DNA of 52,003 nucleotides, taken from the NCBI GenBank assembly GCA_036897445.1, contig JAYMTL010000133.1, positions 1 through 52,003 on the forward strand, read 5' to 3'. Below the pieces are notes generated by a model. That model had not been told where the DNA came from, searched no databases, and was given only the letters and a program-made list of their open reading frames with translations. Below, in pieces: positions 12,930 to 24,844 of the stretch. Source of the stretch: Pelargonium tetragonum (lineage: Eukaryota > Streptophyta > Magnoliopsida > Geraniales > Geraniaceae). Numbering within the stretch: position 1 is the first letter of the stretch; each line of letters begins with the position of its first letter. Position numbers and translations under genes: made by a program.

Positions 12930-15350
12930 GCTCTCCTTTAGCTACAACAAAGAATGCAAAAACCTAGAGTAACAATAACAATTGAGATAGTAAGTTCCTA
13001 AACTCACCTAAGGTACAAAGAGTAACAGGTCTTCTACATTTACTTATTTTTCAGGAACCTCCCTTTAAAGATTAAGTGCTACTTCAGTTCCTTCCGAATA
13101 TTAGAATGTTAGGAATTCTAGGTAAGTATCCTGATGAAAGAGCTGTCTTACAAGCTACTGAGGATTTAGAGTATAGTTATTTCCTAAACAATCTTTTAGG
13201 ACTTCTCAAAGAATTAGAGTTACCTGCTTACATTGAATACTGGAACTTCCTTTAAGTCTTAGAATCCTTCATCAGCTTAGATCGGAATCTCTAGTCATAG
13301 CTTTCACTAGCTTAGCTTCCTAATAAATAGAAATCCGGAGCCTGCTTACACATAATGCACATATAGAAGAACTAATACAAGAATAAAATTCCCAATACCT
13401 GGAATACAAATTAAACCCTTTGCCTGCTCATAGACCTGCTTACAAGCTTAAGATACAAGGAAAGAATTTAAGCTTCTCCTTTGGCTACACCCTAACCTCG
13501 CTTTAGCAAGAATACAAAACCCAAGACTTTAACTTCTTTGCTTACCTAAGAAACCAAGGATTTCCTAATTGACTCTTTCTTAACTACTAAACGGTAATTT
13601 CAGGTTCTTCCTCTTACCCATTAGCTACAATTTCCATGCCTTCTTTGGTAAGCTAATACTTTCCACTTGATTGATAGCCAGCTTTCAATTAACACCACAT
13701 TCGATTCCATTAGATCTTGAACTCCTTACAAGTCAGAATGGAAAGCTCTCTTGCAACAACCAAGAATCCTGTACCATCATTAAGGGAAATTTCTCTCAAC
13801 TCAAAGGACTCTACTCTCAAAGAGTCTATTGAAATAGACTCCTTTACAAGAACAAGAAATAGAATCTGATACCTTTAGGCTGCAAACAACAAAGCTATAA
13901 TTCCTTTCTTTAAATTGAGTTCTTCTATAGTGCTTATTATCAGGAACCTCTAACAAAAAACTAATCAAGGAAAACCAAATATCAATAAAGCTTTTAGAAT
14001 TCCAGCTTAACACTAGGACCAGAAAAAAAACTTTAACTTGACTTACTAGAAATTCAGCTCTTTTTTAAATATTCTTTGTATTCAATCCTTTAGCTAAACA
14101 CCACTACTGTCCCCGGATACTATAACTTAAGATCTGTTATCCCTAACTAGGGAAAGAGAAAGGCTATACAAAACCCAAGAAGTCGAAGAAAAGAAATAGA
14201 ATTAAGGCTAAACTTACTATCTAAAATGTCTATTTATCTAGATTCCGGTACCTCTATTTATATTATAACTCATTAGATTTACTATAAATTGCAAATTCTT
14301 TAAACCAAGGAATCCCTAATTCTTAATACTGCAAGAACTATTACTATTTATTATCTCTATCCCGATACTCTAAAGACAGCTGAACAAGAAGCTCTTTACT
14401 AAGTGTCTTACGAACTAGAACAAGAATATCTAAAAGGAAAACTTTTCCTTCTTTACTTTAGCTTTAGCGCCTTCTCCTCCTCTTTTATAACCAAAAATGG
14501 TAACAGGCAAATCCATTTTATTAATATCCAGAATATCCTGTTAAATGAAAGCAGTTAAGATCCAGGTGCGCACCCATTAATAGAGCTTCTCCCTTTGCTT
14601 AAACTCTTTACTATCTAGAAAACCTGAACATAATTTATAAAGACTTTCCAACTCAAAGGATAATAAATCTGTATCCAGAAGAACTATAGCTCTACTTTTA
14701 CCGTTAAAACGCATCCCCTTGAATTGATTATACATCTCACCTTTATCACTAGTAAAACCCTGGCTGGCAATACCATCAGAACCCCTTTTCTTAAGTAAGG
14801 AAACTCTTAGTTTAGCCTATCTTTCTGTTATCCTAAATAGCTGCACTTGTTATTGGCCAGCTTTACCGCCGTCGGAGAGAGAGCTACTTGGACTGTATAA
14901 AGAGAAGGTAAAGAGAAGGAATACATTTTTCTTAGAATTACCGGGTATAAGCTTTTTATTGGAATCAACCTCACAGCAACAACAGCAACTCTGCCTTGAG
15001 AAAACTTAGGAACAACTATTAGAAATCAGGAATACCTACTATCGTCGGTTAATGAATAGGCAAACTCTTACCGATTTATTGGAATGCCTTTACCTTATGG
15101 AATTGACTTAAACTAAAAAAAACCGAAAACGGATTAACTTAGCTTTATGGATACTCCCAAAAGCTCTCGAACACATTTGCTAGAAAGCTACAGCTACTCA
15201 ACGGAGCAGAACTCCTAGCTACACCACTAATAACATAACAAATGATGTTATAAGGATAAGGGAACTGTAAAGCACTAACCAAATACAGGAAAAGCCAGCC
15301 TTCAAAACAGCTACAGACCTACTACTTAACAAATAATACATTCCAGGACT
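12930..15350 (+). mobile_element. Ty3/Gypsy-like retroelement fossil, pol part
   Basis: Plus-strand block with a base skew unlike its surroundings (C- and A-rich, G-poor) and long coding-like runs. At 13,420-13,455 one frame reads LPAHRPAYKLKI, which resembles the LPPHRPYDHKI-type start of Gypsy reverse transcriptases. About 1.3 kb further on, at 14,736-14,762, a frame reads LTFITSKTL, resembling the conserved end of Gypsy RNase H (DHKNLTYFMTSKTL-type). The spacing of the two fits that family. Upstream, at about 13,109-13,255, is another clean coding-like run (PDERAVLQATEDLEY). The segment at 14,330-14,420 recurs at 31.65 kb. The element is broken many times and old. No LTRs or target-site repeats could be seen. 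The family call rests on remembered motifs, not a search. Confidence 0.5.
14330..14440 (+). repeat. Segment shared with 31,645-31,760
   Basis: Both places carry GCAAGAA, then CCCGAT, then GAACAAGAAG and GCTCT in the same order with nearly equal spacing, and both read in the same sense as a coding-like frame (YPDTLKTAEQEALY here, FSPDIKAEQEEALFW there). This makes the 31.6 kb piece a relative of the Gypsy-like fossil around it. Confidence 0.45.
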
Positions 15351-16940
15351 CGATTAAGAAAGTACTTTTCTTTTGGTAAGGATATTCCCGGAAAGAACGA
15401 TTTCAAATAGATAAGAAATTTAGGGGATAAATCTCATTAGAAAAAACCCCTTCTAGTAATTTCAAACATTAAAAATAAGGTAACGAAGTTAATACAAGAA
15501 TGCAAAAGTTACTCGCTAGAATGTTATTTACAGTTCGGGTACATCTTAACTTAAGGTTTTTTTATTTAACTCATTAAGTGTTGGATTTCCTATATTATTT
15601 CTAATCTGAAAGAAAGCCTCGTCGAAACCTGTTTAGGATTCCATATTCTTTGTACTTTGGCATGACAGAAGGCAACACTTACCCTTCACATTTAACCGCT
15701 AACAGCCTTACAACTAGAAACAAATAGGGATTAGTTGCTTATTGCCAACATATTCTTTTTCCTGCTGTTCCTCACAGTGACCAGACTTGAACCTTTGCAC
15801 GCGGATTCCACGAACCGGTGCCCTAACCTTCGAGAAACGCGATTGTCGTGTCTCCTAAATTTAGTACTCTCCAAAAAATAGAAAAAGCCCTTGTTTACCA
15901 AGTGCAAAAAGGGGTTGCTTGTTACCGTCTTCCTAGGAAAATAAGGTTTTCCAGATAGTAAGAAAGATGCTAAAGAGTCTAAATAACTTAAGCCGAAGGA
16001 ATTTGCTTGCGATAAAGACCCTAGAAGCTAGAGTTTTATTCTCTTTCTAATCCTGTTTAAGTAGGAAGTCTTAAAGGAAAGATAATGAAATAGGGGTCTG
16101 CTTTCATCTCAGTCCCACACTCCAGTAAAAATCTAAGGAATTAAATAAGTAAAAAAGTACTACTAGCTTACTAGCTAGGGATTTCCTTATTTTTTTTCTT
16201 TTTTAAATTAGGTAAACCGGTTTTTAAAGCCAGGAAAAGTGTAGCCCAATGTTATGGTATTCGAAATTGAAGGAATTCCTCCTATCGAAAAGGTAGAATC
16301 AACAGGAAGTCCGTTGTTTACGCATCTCATATTTAGAATCTTGATGAGCTTCTCAGCACTGTTTCCCGAAGGAGAGGGTGGCTACTTTATTCCTTGTCGA
16401 AGGTAGAATCGTAAGTATCTTAGTCTAACTCAAAAAATGAGGAGCTTTTTGACAATTAAGTAAGGGTTTTTCATCAGCCATAGGTTAAACTCCTATATAT
16501 GCTCTGAAAAGGCATTTTGCTATGTTTAGAAAAGCATTTCTTTCTGATCCAGCAAAGCCACTAAGCAGAAACTTTAACTAGCTCATGTCTCTAATCAAGA
16601 CTATCCTTTTTTACTCTAAAGGAAGTGGTAGCCAACCTTACCTCCTCTGTTTCAGGAAATATTACTAACACTAAAACTAGGTAGAAAAAGTGCTAGTCAG
16701 GGTACTTCCATGAAATTCCTATCTTATTGATCAAGTTGATACATACTCTCTCTGAAAAAATGTATCCATTATGAAGGAAGCTTTTTCTCTATATTCGGAG
16801 TGGTAAGTTCCTATAGTTGAAACTCTGGTCATTATATAAGAAATTCTAGCTTTCAAAAAAGAAAAATCCCCTAGAGAAAAGCATCTAACTTACTTCTCGG
16901 GCCAAAAAGAAGGCTGGTCTAACGCATCCGGGAAGAAGTT
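15350..16940. other. Gap between the pol-like and gag-like fossils
   Basis: About 1.6 kb of RIP-type sequence without coding-like frames. If the pol fossil upstream ends near 15.35 kb, its 3' LTR and possibly the 5' LTR of the next element should lie here. I could not align any pair of repeats to show that. It contains the tRNA-His-like relic at 15,775-15,853. Confidence 0.45.
15775..15853 (-). pseudogene. tRNA-His-like relic
   Basis: Read on the minus strand this 79-base stretch has an A-box/D-arm-like part (CTCGAAGGTTAGGGC). It then has an anticodon arm CCGGT/ATCCG around a seven-base loop TCGTGGA that places GTG (His) at the anticodon. Finally there is a T-arm-like part with loop TTCAAGT. 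The T-stem is poorly paired, in a way that G-to-A change would produce, and the acceptor stem pairs badly, so it is not expected to work. It may be a RIP-damaged tRNA pseudogene or the head of a tRNA-derived SINE. Confidence 0.35.
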
Positions 16941-18700
16941 CTCACTAACAAAAAGGAGGCAGCAAGCTCTCTTTTTCGACTACATCTACCCCTACAAATG
17001 TCTTTGTCGGAAACTCATTACCTTTGATTTTGTCCTGTAAAACTATACCCAATTGAATGCAGGAAAACCTCCCAAAGCAAGATAAATCAACCCCTGTATT
17101 ACTACCCTATCTGGAGAAACTTATTTGTAAAAGAGCCCGCGCTATACTAAGACAAAGGTTCAAATCTCATAAGGCTGAGAAAATCTACCTTCCCTTAGTA
17201 ATCCCTAAGTTTTATAACTATGAAATCTAAGGACAACAATAGGAACTCGTATTTATTTTATAGGGAAAAACTCAACTTACTTGTGGAGACCTATACCTTG
17301 TCCTCTATATCCTTAAAAACGAGAACCCTCTTATAGGACTCCTTCTGTAAAAACACCCAACTAGGTTCTCATTGATTAGTCCCTTCTTGAAAGCCATACT
17401 CTTATTTAGACCTCGCCTATTTTCTTTAAAGCTAAAAACTCTCTATCAGTATCTTAAAACCACTTTCTTAATAACTAACTTCTTTTAAGCTTAATAATGC
17501 CTGTAACTTTAATGTTAGTCTCTATCTAAATACCTAGACCTTTCTATTGTTTTATAAATTTTCTTGCTTTAACTAGCTCTGGGTTCCTTATCTACGAAAT
17601 TTGAAATGCCTAAAAGGGGAACCTCTTACAATTACAAACCTAAGCTCCGGTTTTCCTATTACCAGAGGATTCTTGAGTTTCCTCGGGCCTTGTAAACTAT
17701 AAATTCTACATGTGTATTAGAAAAAACTATAAAAAAAGGGAATTACTCGTCCTGGAAAAGATCTTTCTTAGTTGTGACTAGAAAAACCTTTATTTAAACT
17801 CATTCTATTCTCCACCTCTACTTATCTACTTAGTTACTTGTACTTACTGGGTTCTCCACCTATTCCGTAGTAAATTCCTTGGATTTCTTTCTAGTGAGTG
17901 AGGTACAAAAAATACATAAAAGAAGAAGGCCCCCCTTAATGCGAGTTTCTTTTGGGTTTTTCTATTACTTTAGAGAGGGTTACTAAACCCAACGGGGGCC
18001 CCCCGGAGTAAGGTTAACGCATAGCATAATAGTATCGGTATAGAACAAAGGGATCCCTTAAAACCCAACAACTTCTACTAAATTTTAATTGCTTTCATAC
18101 CCTTAATCCACATTTCTTCAGAGCTAAGCTTATCTTCGATACCTGTAACCTTCACACTCTTAATTCAAAATAGCTTTTTTCTTAGTCTTCATAGCTTGGT
18201 TAGTCTTCTTCATAACTATACCTTCTTTGTTTGGGGCAGTACTGTCTTACTCCGAGCTATATCTAAAGTATACCCGTCTTATTATCTGGGCTTGCCCCTT
18301 TACTAAAAAATAGAAGTTTCTTGACCTTGCTCTTATTAAATGAAACTAACAAAAAAGAAAGCCTCCTAAACTAAACAAGTATCCGCCTTGAAATACCATA
18401 AGATATACCCAAGTATTTTAAGGAAAAAGCACTTTCTACCGAAATTCCTTACTTAGATTTGTAGAACCTCTTTTACTTCTTTTAACTTATTGGTATTAAT
18501 ACCTTACGGACCTGTCTTCTTATAAGCTATACTCCCTATCCTGACACCCTGCATTTTTAATTATTATCCGGAATAATCCGAAACCTAGAAAAGCTAACAA
18601 GAGAGCCTATTACTTTAAAAAGTTACCCAGCTGCAATAAAAAAGACTAAGAAAGAAACCTAGTAAACCTCCCCTTATGACAATTCCGATATACTCTATAC
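16940..18700 (+). mobile_element. Ty3/Gypsy-like retroelement fossil, gag part
   Basis: A long coding-like plus-strand frame runs from about 16,953 to 17,490. At 17,132-17,179 it reads RARAILRQRFKSHKAE, which resembles the AARAILPWVESHKA-type segment of ascomycete Gypsy capsids. At 17,264-17,308 it reads GKTQLTCGDLYLVLY, which resembles the KTKQGNRSFGDYLAEF-type segment that follows in that family. In the 300-base sample at 17,041, C exceeds G (67 to 42) on this strand. Near 18,610-18,650 a Lys-rich run (NKRAYYFKKLPSCNKKD) may be the remains of a zinc knuckle. The element is broken several times and old; no ends are visible. The motif matches come from memory. Confidence 0.45.
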
Positions 18701-21700
18701 CTGGACGGAGTGCGCAGAATATATTAACTTCTCTTTTCTACTCCGATTATTGCTTATTCTTACAACTTAATTAGACCCGTCTTATATTGTAGTGTCTTGT
18801 AAATACGAGTTTCATTACTTATTAATTTAGTGGACTTACTAAAAAAATTCTGCCTAGTTAAGCAGCTTAACCTCTAAAAGAGAAATACCTGAGAGCAGGC
18901 TCTCCTTGTTTAGTGTAAAATAATAAAAACTTGTACTTACTGTTTGATTAATTAAAACCTAACTCACGCAAGAATTTTGACTTGACTTCCCCTGTATTGT
19001 ATACTGCTAAGATAGACTCTTACTCAAAAGGAATATCGAAAGGCCTTAGTACCAAACTCTACTACAAGGATTTTACTCTCTAAATTTCTTTTAGGCTTCA
19101 ATTTAAAAGGAGAGACAGAGGACTTTACTTACCCCTTATGTTTACAGATGCCTTGGGTGGTTATCAAACTCAAATCTAGTATAGAACAAAAAGCTAACCG
19201 GGGACACTTCTTAAAAGGGATAGAGCGCCAAAACTTAGGAGAGTCTAGAGGCACCTGAGAAAACTTCCTGGATTGTGTGCTCAGATTAAGACCTAGGTAA
19301 AACACTAAGGTTAAACTTATTGGAATTGTCCTCAGTTCTCCATCTTCTTTATACATTTTCATTTTATATAATTTTAAATATCTTGTCAGAAACTTACAAA
19401 GTCTTGAGGGATCCTTAAAAAGACTTTAGAGATTCGAGCGATTTAGGGTCCTTGGAAAATGAGGAGCAAAAGACTCATATATTTCAATGCAGAATTCCTA
19501 TCCTGGATTAGCTACAGAGGCAGTAAGAAATTTCCCTTTTGTCCACTAAATTCCGACAAAAATGAAAATTTAGGTAGAATTCGCAATTTTACGCACCGAA
19601 ACTTCATAATGTAAAAATGAGAGGGGTTAGGAAATACATAGAAAGAAAGTTCTCAAACTACGGGAACCTAAGAGAAAACATTAAGGGTAAATTAAATATT
19701 CAAGAAAAACTGTTACTCTGCAAAAAACTTTGACTTCTTTAGGAATTCCAGTAAATTTTAACTAGCTATGGGGGCTCGGTTATTGTAGGCAAGTGCTCCG
19801 GTCTAATTTATTCAAAAATCAAACCCTTGTTCTTAAGAAGATGCATAAGCAATTCCCAGTTATTTATACTGAATCGTCGGAAATAGGAGCTTTTTTATGC
19901 TAGTCTAGTAAAGAGAGAGGGTGGTCCGTAATAGGGTTTTACAGGAGAAACGTGATAAAAGGATAGTGATTGACTTTAATTAAGTAAGCAAACTCTTGGG
20001 AGACCCTTATTTCCTCAGATAAGGGCCCATAAGAGGTAAGAATCTTTTTCGATAGGCATGAACTTAGATAAGTGTCCCAGACATTTCAATTTTATAAAGT
20101 GCGCGTTAGGGTAACTCAACAGCGTTGGGGGGGTTAGAAATAGAAGTTTACAAAAAAAGAGTACTTTACCAAAGCGGACCTTTTTGAGTATCCTCGGTAT
20201 TGTTATCTTAAAAGTGTAAAGCCCAGAAGAACACAGAGCTACCTTCACTTTAACAAGTCAAACTTTTTGACAAGAACTCCTTAGAGCTAAGAAGACAAAT
20301 AGGAAGGTGTTGTTAATGACTTAGGAATAATATAAATTGAAAAAGACTAAAAGACTTTATTTTCTATGGGACACTTTATAAATAGAGGCACTTCCTATAT
20401 CAGTACCGGGCTGCCCCCAATCCGAATAAAGAGGAGTTCCAAAACAACTCGTTACTTCTTACAAAAGGTCCTTCATAAGCTTATACACGGCAAGGCCTGT
20501 AAGAGGTTAAACACACCCTAATTTTTGAATATAACAAAGCCAAATGCGATTTTAGTTCTCCTACAGCTTCCCGTATTTTTGAAGTGTATAAAATTATTAT
20601 ACGAGTTTGGGCGCTTGTGTTGTAGGTAAAAATTTTTAAGTTTATGGTAACCAGAATTTGTAGATTTGAAACCGCGGCCTATATTCTACCTAGCTGAAAC
20701 TACTCTAATCTAACCTATCTAGTAAAAAATACAGGGACAATTTAGATATTAGACCCAAATCATGGAACTCCCTATCCTCTGGCAGAACTAAGAGTGCTGC
20801 TTGAAAGCACCTACTAAAAGGGGCCTTGGCCGCAATAAAGCCCAACCAGCTTTTTTATAGCGCAGGATCCCTTAAAGAGAATACTCTAAGCCTTGTAAAT
20901 TAGTACCAAAACTAAAAAGACTCAGAAAACAGGCTAACTTTATTGGGGTTTGGTATGCAGGAAATTTCAGAAGCGTACGAGCAGAGTGAAAGACACTAAG
21001 TTCTCTAGCTGTAAGCAAGCACTTTCTTATTTATATATAGAACACGAATTTTTGAGGTTTAAAATAATACTGAATACAGAAGAATATCCATAACCTTTAA
21101 TATTAAAACCTCTCCAGATTATATTAACCCGGCCATGCTACTAGACAGAGTAAAATAGGTACTACAAAAAAGAGTATCAAGTACGTAAGTCTATGAAATG
21201 CTTAATAGTTTTTTTTACACAATAACACCAACTAAATTATTTAATATTAATAAAAAGCTCCTATTTCACTTAATTTTATATCAAAGTTTTTAGAGTGACC
21301 TAATTTATATAAATTATATATTCTACTAATTTCTATTTTGAGTTATCTTAATACGGAATTTCTCGTAGAATTCCTCGCTTTAATTAATCTATGAGAAGAT
21401 GAGTTCCAAGATAAGAGAATTAATAAGCAACAAAACTAGTAAATGCTTCTGAAACCTAATCTAAGATTGCCAAAACTCCCAGAACGAGGATCCTAAGTTG
21501 ATAAACCCTTGCATGCATGCCGATTCCAATTTAAACTAAATAAAAAAGATATCTTGGGCTTTAGCTAGGTTATAAACTTTGGCGCTAAGCTTCTTTAGTG
21601 TGAGGAGACTCCTTGTCTTTTATATAGGATCCCTGAGTTTTTTTTTTTCAGAAGACCCTGGTTAGTCGGGTAATTAGGGGTTTTCTTTAGCAAACAAAAG

Positions 21701-23200
21701 CTCTATTTATTAAATTACTATAATTCACAATTACTTTAGTAAACCGAAGAAAGTTATGTCATACCTAAATTTAGACAAGAAGCCAGAGCCTAACTAAGTA
21801 AAGATTCATAAGTTAACACTGGGATAAGGCCCTTATATAATTATAATAATAAGGGAGAGGGTTACCACGAAGTGAAGTTTCTTTTCGGTGAAGTCGATAG
21901 CAGACAAACCTGGAGATCTAGTTACAGATAAGGAGCTTGGGCTAATTTCTTAAATATTAGATAATCAAGTTCCCAACTTACTTTAAACTCCTCGTATGCT
22001 TTTAAATCTTTTTAGTATAATTTTCTTTTTTAGGGTAGCGCCTCCCTTCCCTTAACTTAAAACTTTGACTTATAACCCTATAATAGCAATAGGTAGGAAA
22101 GCCCTCATTTAGGTTTTCTATTTACTTTTAAGTAAGATACTTAGGTTTGGGACTGAGAAAAGCTGAATCTACCTGGGGTTATAGTAACTGACTTTGAAAA
22201 AAGGCTTGTATTCAGTAAAACCTATACTCAAAAGTCGATCTGGGCACAAGTAGCAAGCTGGAAATTTGGAGCTTAAGGGAGACTTGAAATCACTTAAATA
22301 AAGAACGACTTTTAAATTGTCTCTTTTAAACAAGTTAAAGCTGATAAATCAAACAAGGTTCACTTTATAGTTAAGTTCATGTTCAAGAAATTTACAGATT
22401 AAGATCTTTTTTTACTAAAATTTTAGAATCTAACATTTAATATTTAATAAAAAGCTATGAAAATCGGGTAGAAGGAAATCCGCTGTCAACTACCTGCCTG
22501 GTTTAAAACTCGAATATTCATATGTTAAAGCGCGGATAGTTAAAAACCGGGATCCTGCTCAGTTTTCTTTATTCTGCCCAAAGATGAGATTGCAAGCGTC
22601 CTAGTTTGGGATAATTGTAGAAATTGCGCGGCTCGACTTCTACTCCGGGAATCACCCATCGTTATATAGAAAATGTTTTTTCCTAGATTTTTCTTTCTTT
22701 TTGTCTCAAGTCTCAAACAGGGTAGGCATCTATACAAGACTTGTAGTTAACTCTTGCTACTCCACTTATAAAGGATCGAAATCCGTAATACTTTAGTAAG
22801 GAAAACCGAAGCAATTTCTAAAAAAGAATCGTACAATACAAAGGTTTTAAACGCAAGAATTCAAACAAATTTTGAATTTAAGTGCTTGCCCTATGCTTTA
22901 ACTTTTAAATATCTGAAATTTATCCCATTTTTAGTCTTATTCTAGCTTCAGGAAGCCTTGAGGAGAGAGAATTCCTAAATAGATACATAAGGGCAGATTT
23001 TTCCTTGTTCACTTTATAGCTTTATAAGAGGGCGCTTTATATGTAGTATGGATACCCTAGTAAAGAAAGACTCTATTCTATATATAGTTGAGGGAAATGG
23101 GTATTCATTTACTAAGACATTTAGGGCATTTCCTTATTGTACTAATTTGTGCAAGAACCTGCTTTAGACCTAACTAGAAATCCATATTAGCTTAGCTGTC
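18700..23200. other. Degenerate region without recognised genes
   Basis: If the gag fossil upstream belonged to a complete Gypsy element, its pol should begin around here. I could not find reverse transcriptase or RNase H motifs. A T-run of 11 lies at 21,638-21,648. Open frames at 19,129-19,362 and 20,015-20,248 (77 codons each) are within the length expected by chance and resemble nothing I know. Confidence 0.5.
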
Positions 23201-24150
23201 GGCAAACGGAAAAAACAGGACTTTCTTTAGCTCTAACCAGAATACAGTACAGTAACCATTATAATAAAAGCCTGAAAATCCCTACTTCACTTCGATACTA
23301 GATTCTCTACTTACCAGCAAAACTCTGTAAGTAAGGCCACATAAACACAGGACAACTCCCTTAGTGAAATCTTAAATGGAAAGGAAATAAATGGAAAACA
23401 CCCTGCCTCAATCATTTCTTAAACTCCTCCGTAAGACTTTATAAGGTTTACTACCTAAAAGTTAATGAAAACTTGTAATATCAAAAAGGTATCCTTTCTA
23501 GACTAAATATACAACTCACAATAGGAATAAAGAAATTACTCGCTTACTTATGAGTACCCTAAATCCCCGGGCTCCTACTATCTTTACTATCAAACTTCCT
23601 ATCTTTATTTCCAGGATACCTAGCGGCATCAACTAGGAAATTCTGGAATAAACTCTATTTTTTAGATTAAAAGTCAAACTTTCCAAAAGGACTCATTTTA
23701 AGAATTAAGGACTAAAGCAAACAACACTAAATTACCTAAAAGAGCTTTTATCTGCTGTGGCATAGCAGTCTCTTGTTCTACAACAAATATAGGCTGCCTC
23801 AAGCTAAAGTCACTCCTTTGTATACTACTAAGGTTACTTCAAAACTCGAAATATCAAAAGAAACTAGATAGCAAAAAGTTTCTGTACTACACCTGTAAAG
23901 TTCAAAATCTTTCCAAGTAAATATAAAAAGCCCCGACCTTTTTACTAAGCGGAACTTCATTCAAACCTTTCATCAATATAGCACGGACGCTTTTTATCCT
24001 AGAAAGCCGTGGTACTCTGTAAACAAGGAACTGCTTCATATAAAGATCTCAGATAGATAATAGAATCCCATAAATAAACTCTACTTCTGGATAATCCTAG
24101 CTTGCAACTTGCTAAACGCCAAGGTAAGAGTAAGCAGTCCTTACTTGTTA
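23200..24150 (+). mobile_element. Unclassified coding-like relic
   Basis: The base skew changes to C-rich and G-poor, as in the two Gypsy-like fossils. One plus-strand frame reads as plausible protein for about 200 bases from 23,530, including PGYLAASTRKFWNKLY at 23,611-23,658. I do not recognise a family. By composition and strand it probably belongs to another transposable element fossil, perhaps retroelement-derived. It is broken, with no ends visible. Confidence 0.25.
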
Positions 24151-24814
24151 GATATAAAACTCTTAAAAAAATAGGCCCTCCAGTAAGATTTTATCCGGAT
24201 TCCGGGTTTAGGGAGCTTGAGTGAGTCGTGGCTAATACCTAACTCTTGATTCTTCCCATTTGTTTCTTTTATTTACTTTTTTTTTACTTTATAAACTTCC
24301 ACAATTAAGTCAACCCCGCATTATTCAAACACACTGCATTGAAGTATTTGTAAATACGTACTCTACTTTTTAATAGGGTTTACTAAATAGAGTCGTAAAA
24401 CCCGGCAGGTATAACATGCTAATTACAAAGATTGAGTTTTCTAGTAAATCTCTAATTCTAACATAGAGCCTTTACTATACTAAGGATAAAAAAAGCTCCT
24501 ATATATTTTTTTTTACAACGAGCCCCTTAGTATTTATATAGCTTTAAGGTACCAGGTACCTATCTACAAAAAGTAAGCCTAAAAGATTTTTGAATTTGTC
24601 CTATTCTTTAGGTTTTATGTAATATAAGCTGCGAGGCTCTCTCTTATAATTTTAGTTCATATAAGTAAAAAATGAATTTGAAACCTTTGGTACAAACGGC
24701 TTTTGAAGCCTTTTACCCTGGAGCTCCTCTAAGCAATTCTCACACTTTATACTTGGCACTAAATTAAGTAACAGGGAACTAGAAAAAAGCATAAACTTTA
24801 TTTCTCAAAAAGAG

Positions 24815-24844
24815 GAGTAGCTACGCTATTAGCGTAGCGTACTC
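24815..24844. other. 13-pair hairpin with 3-base loop
   Basis: GAGTA-GCTACGCT pairs with AGCGTAGC-(G)-TACTC across the loop ATT, with one unpaired base. Pairing this good is notable in DNA where CpA sites on both strands have been mutated. No gene end lies beside it, so a terminator role is not supported. Confidence 0.5.
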
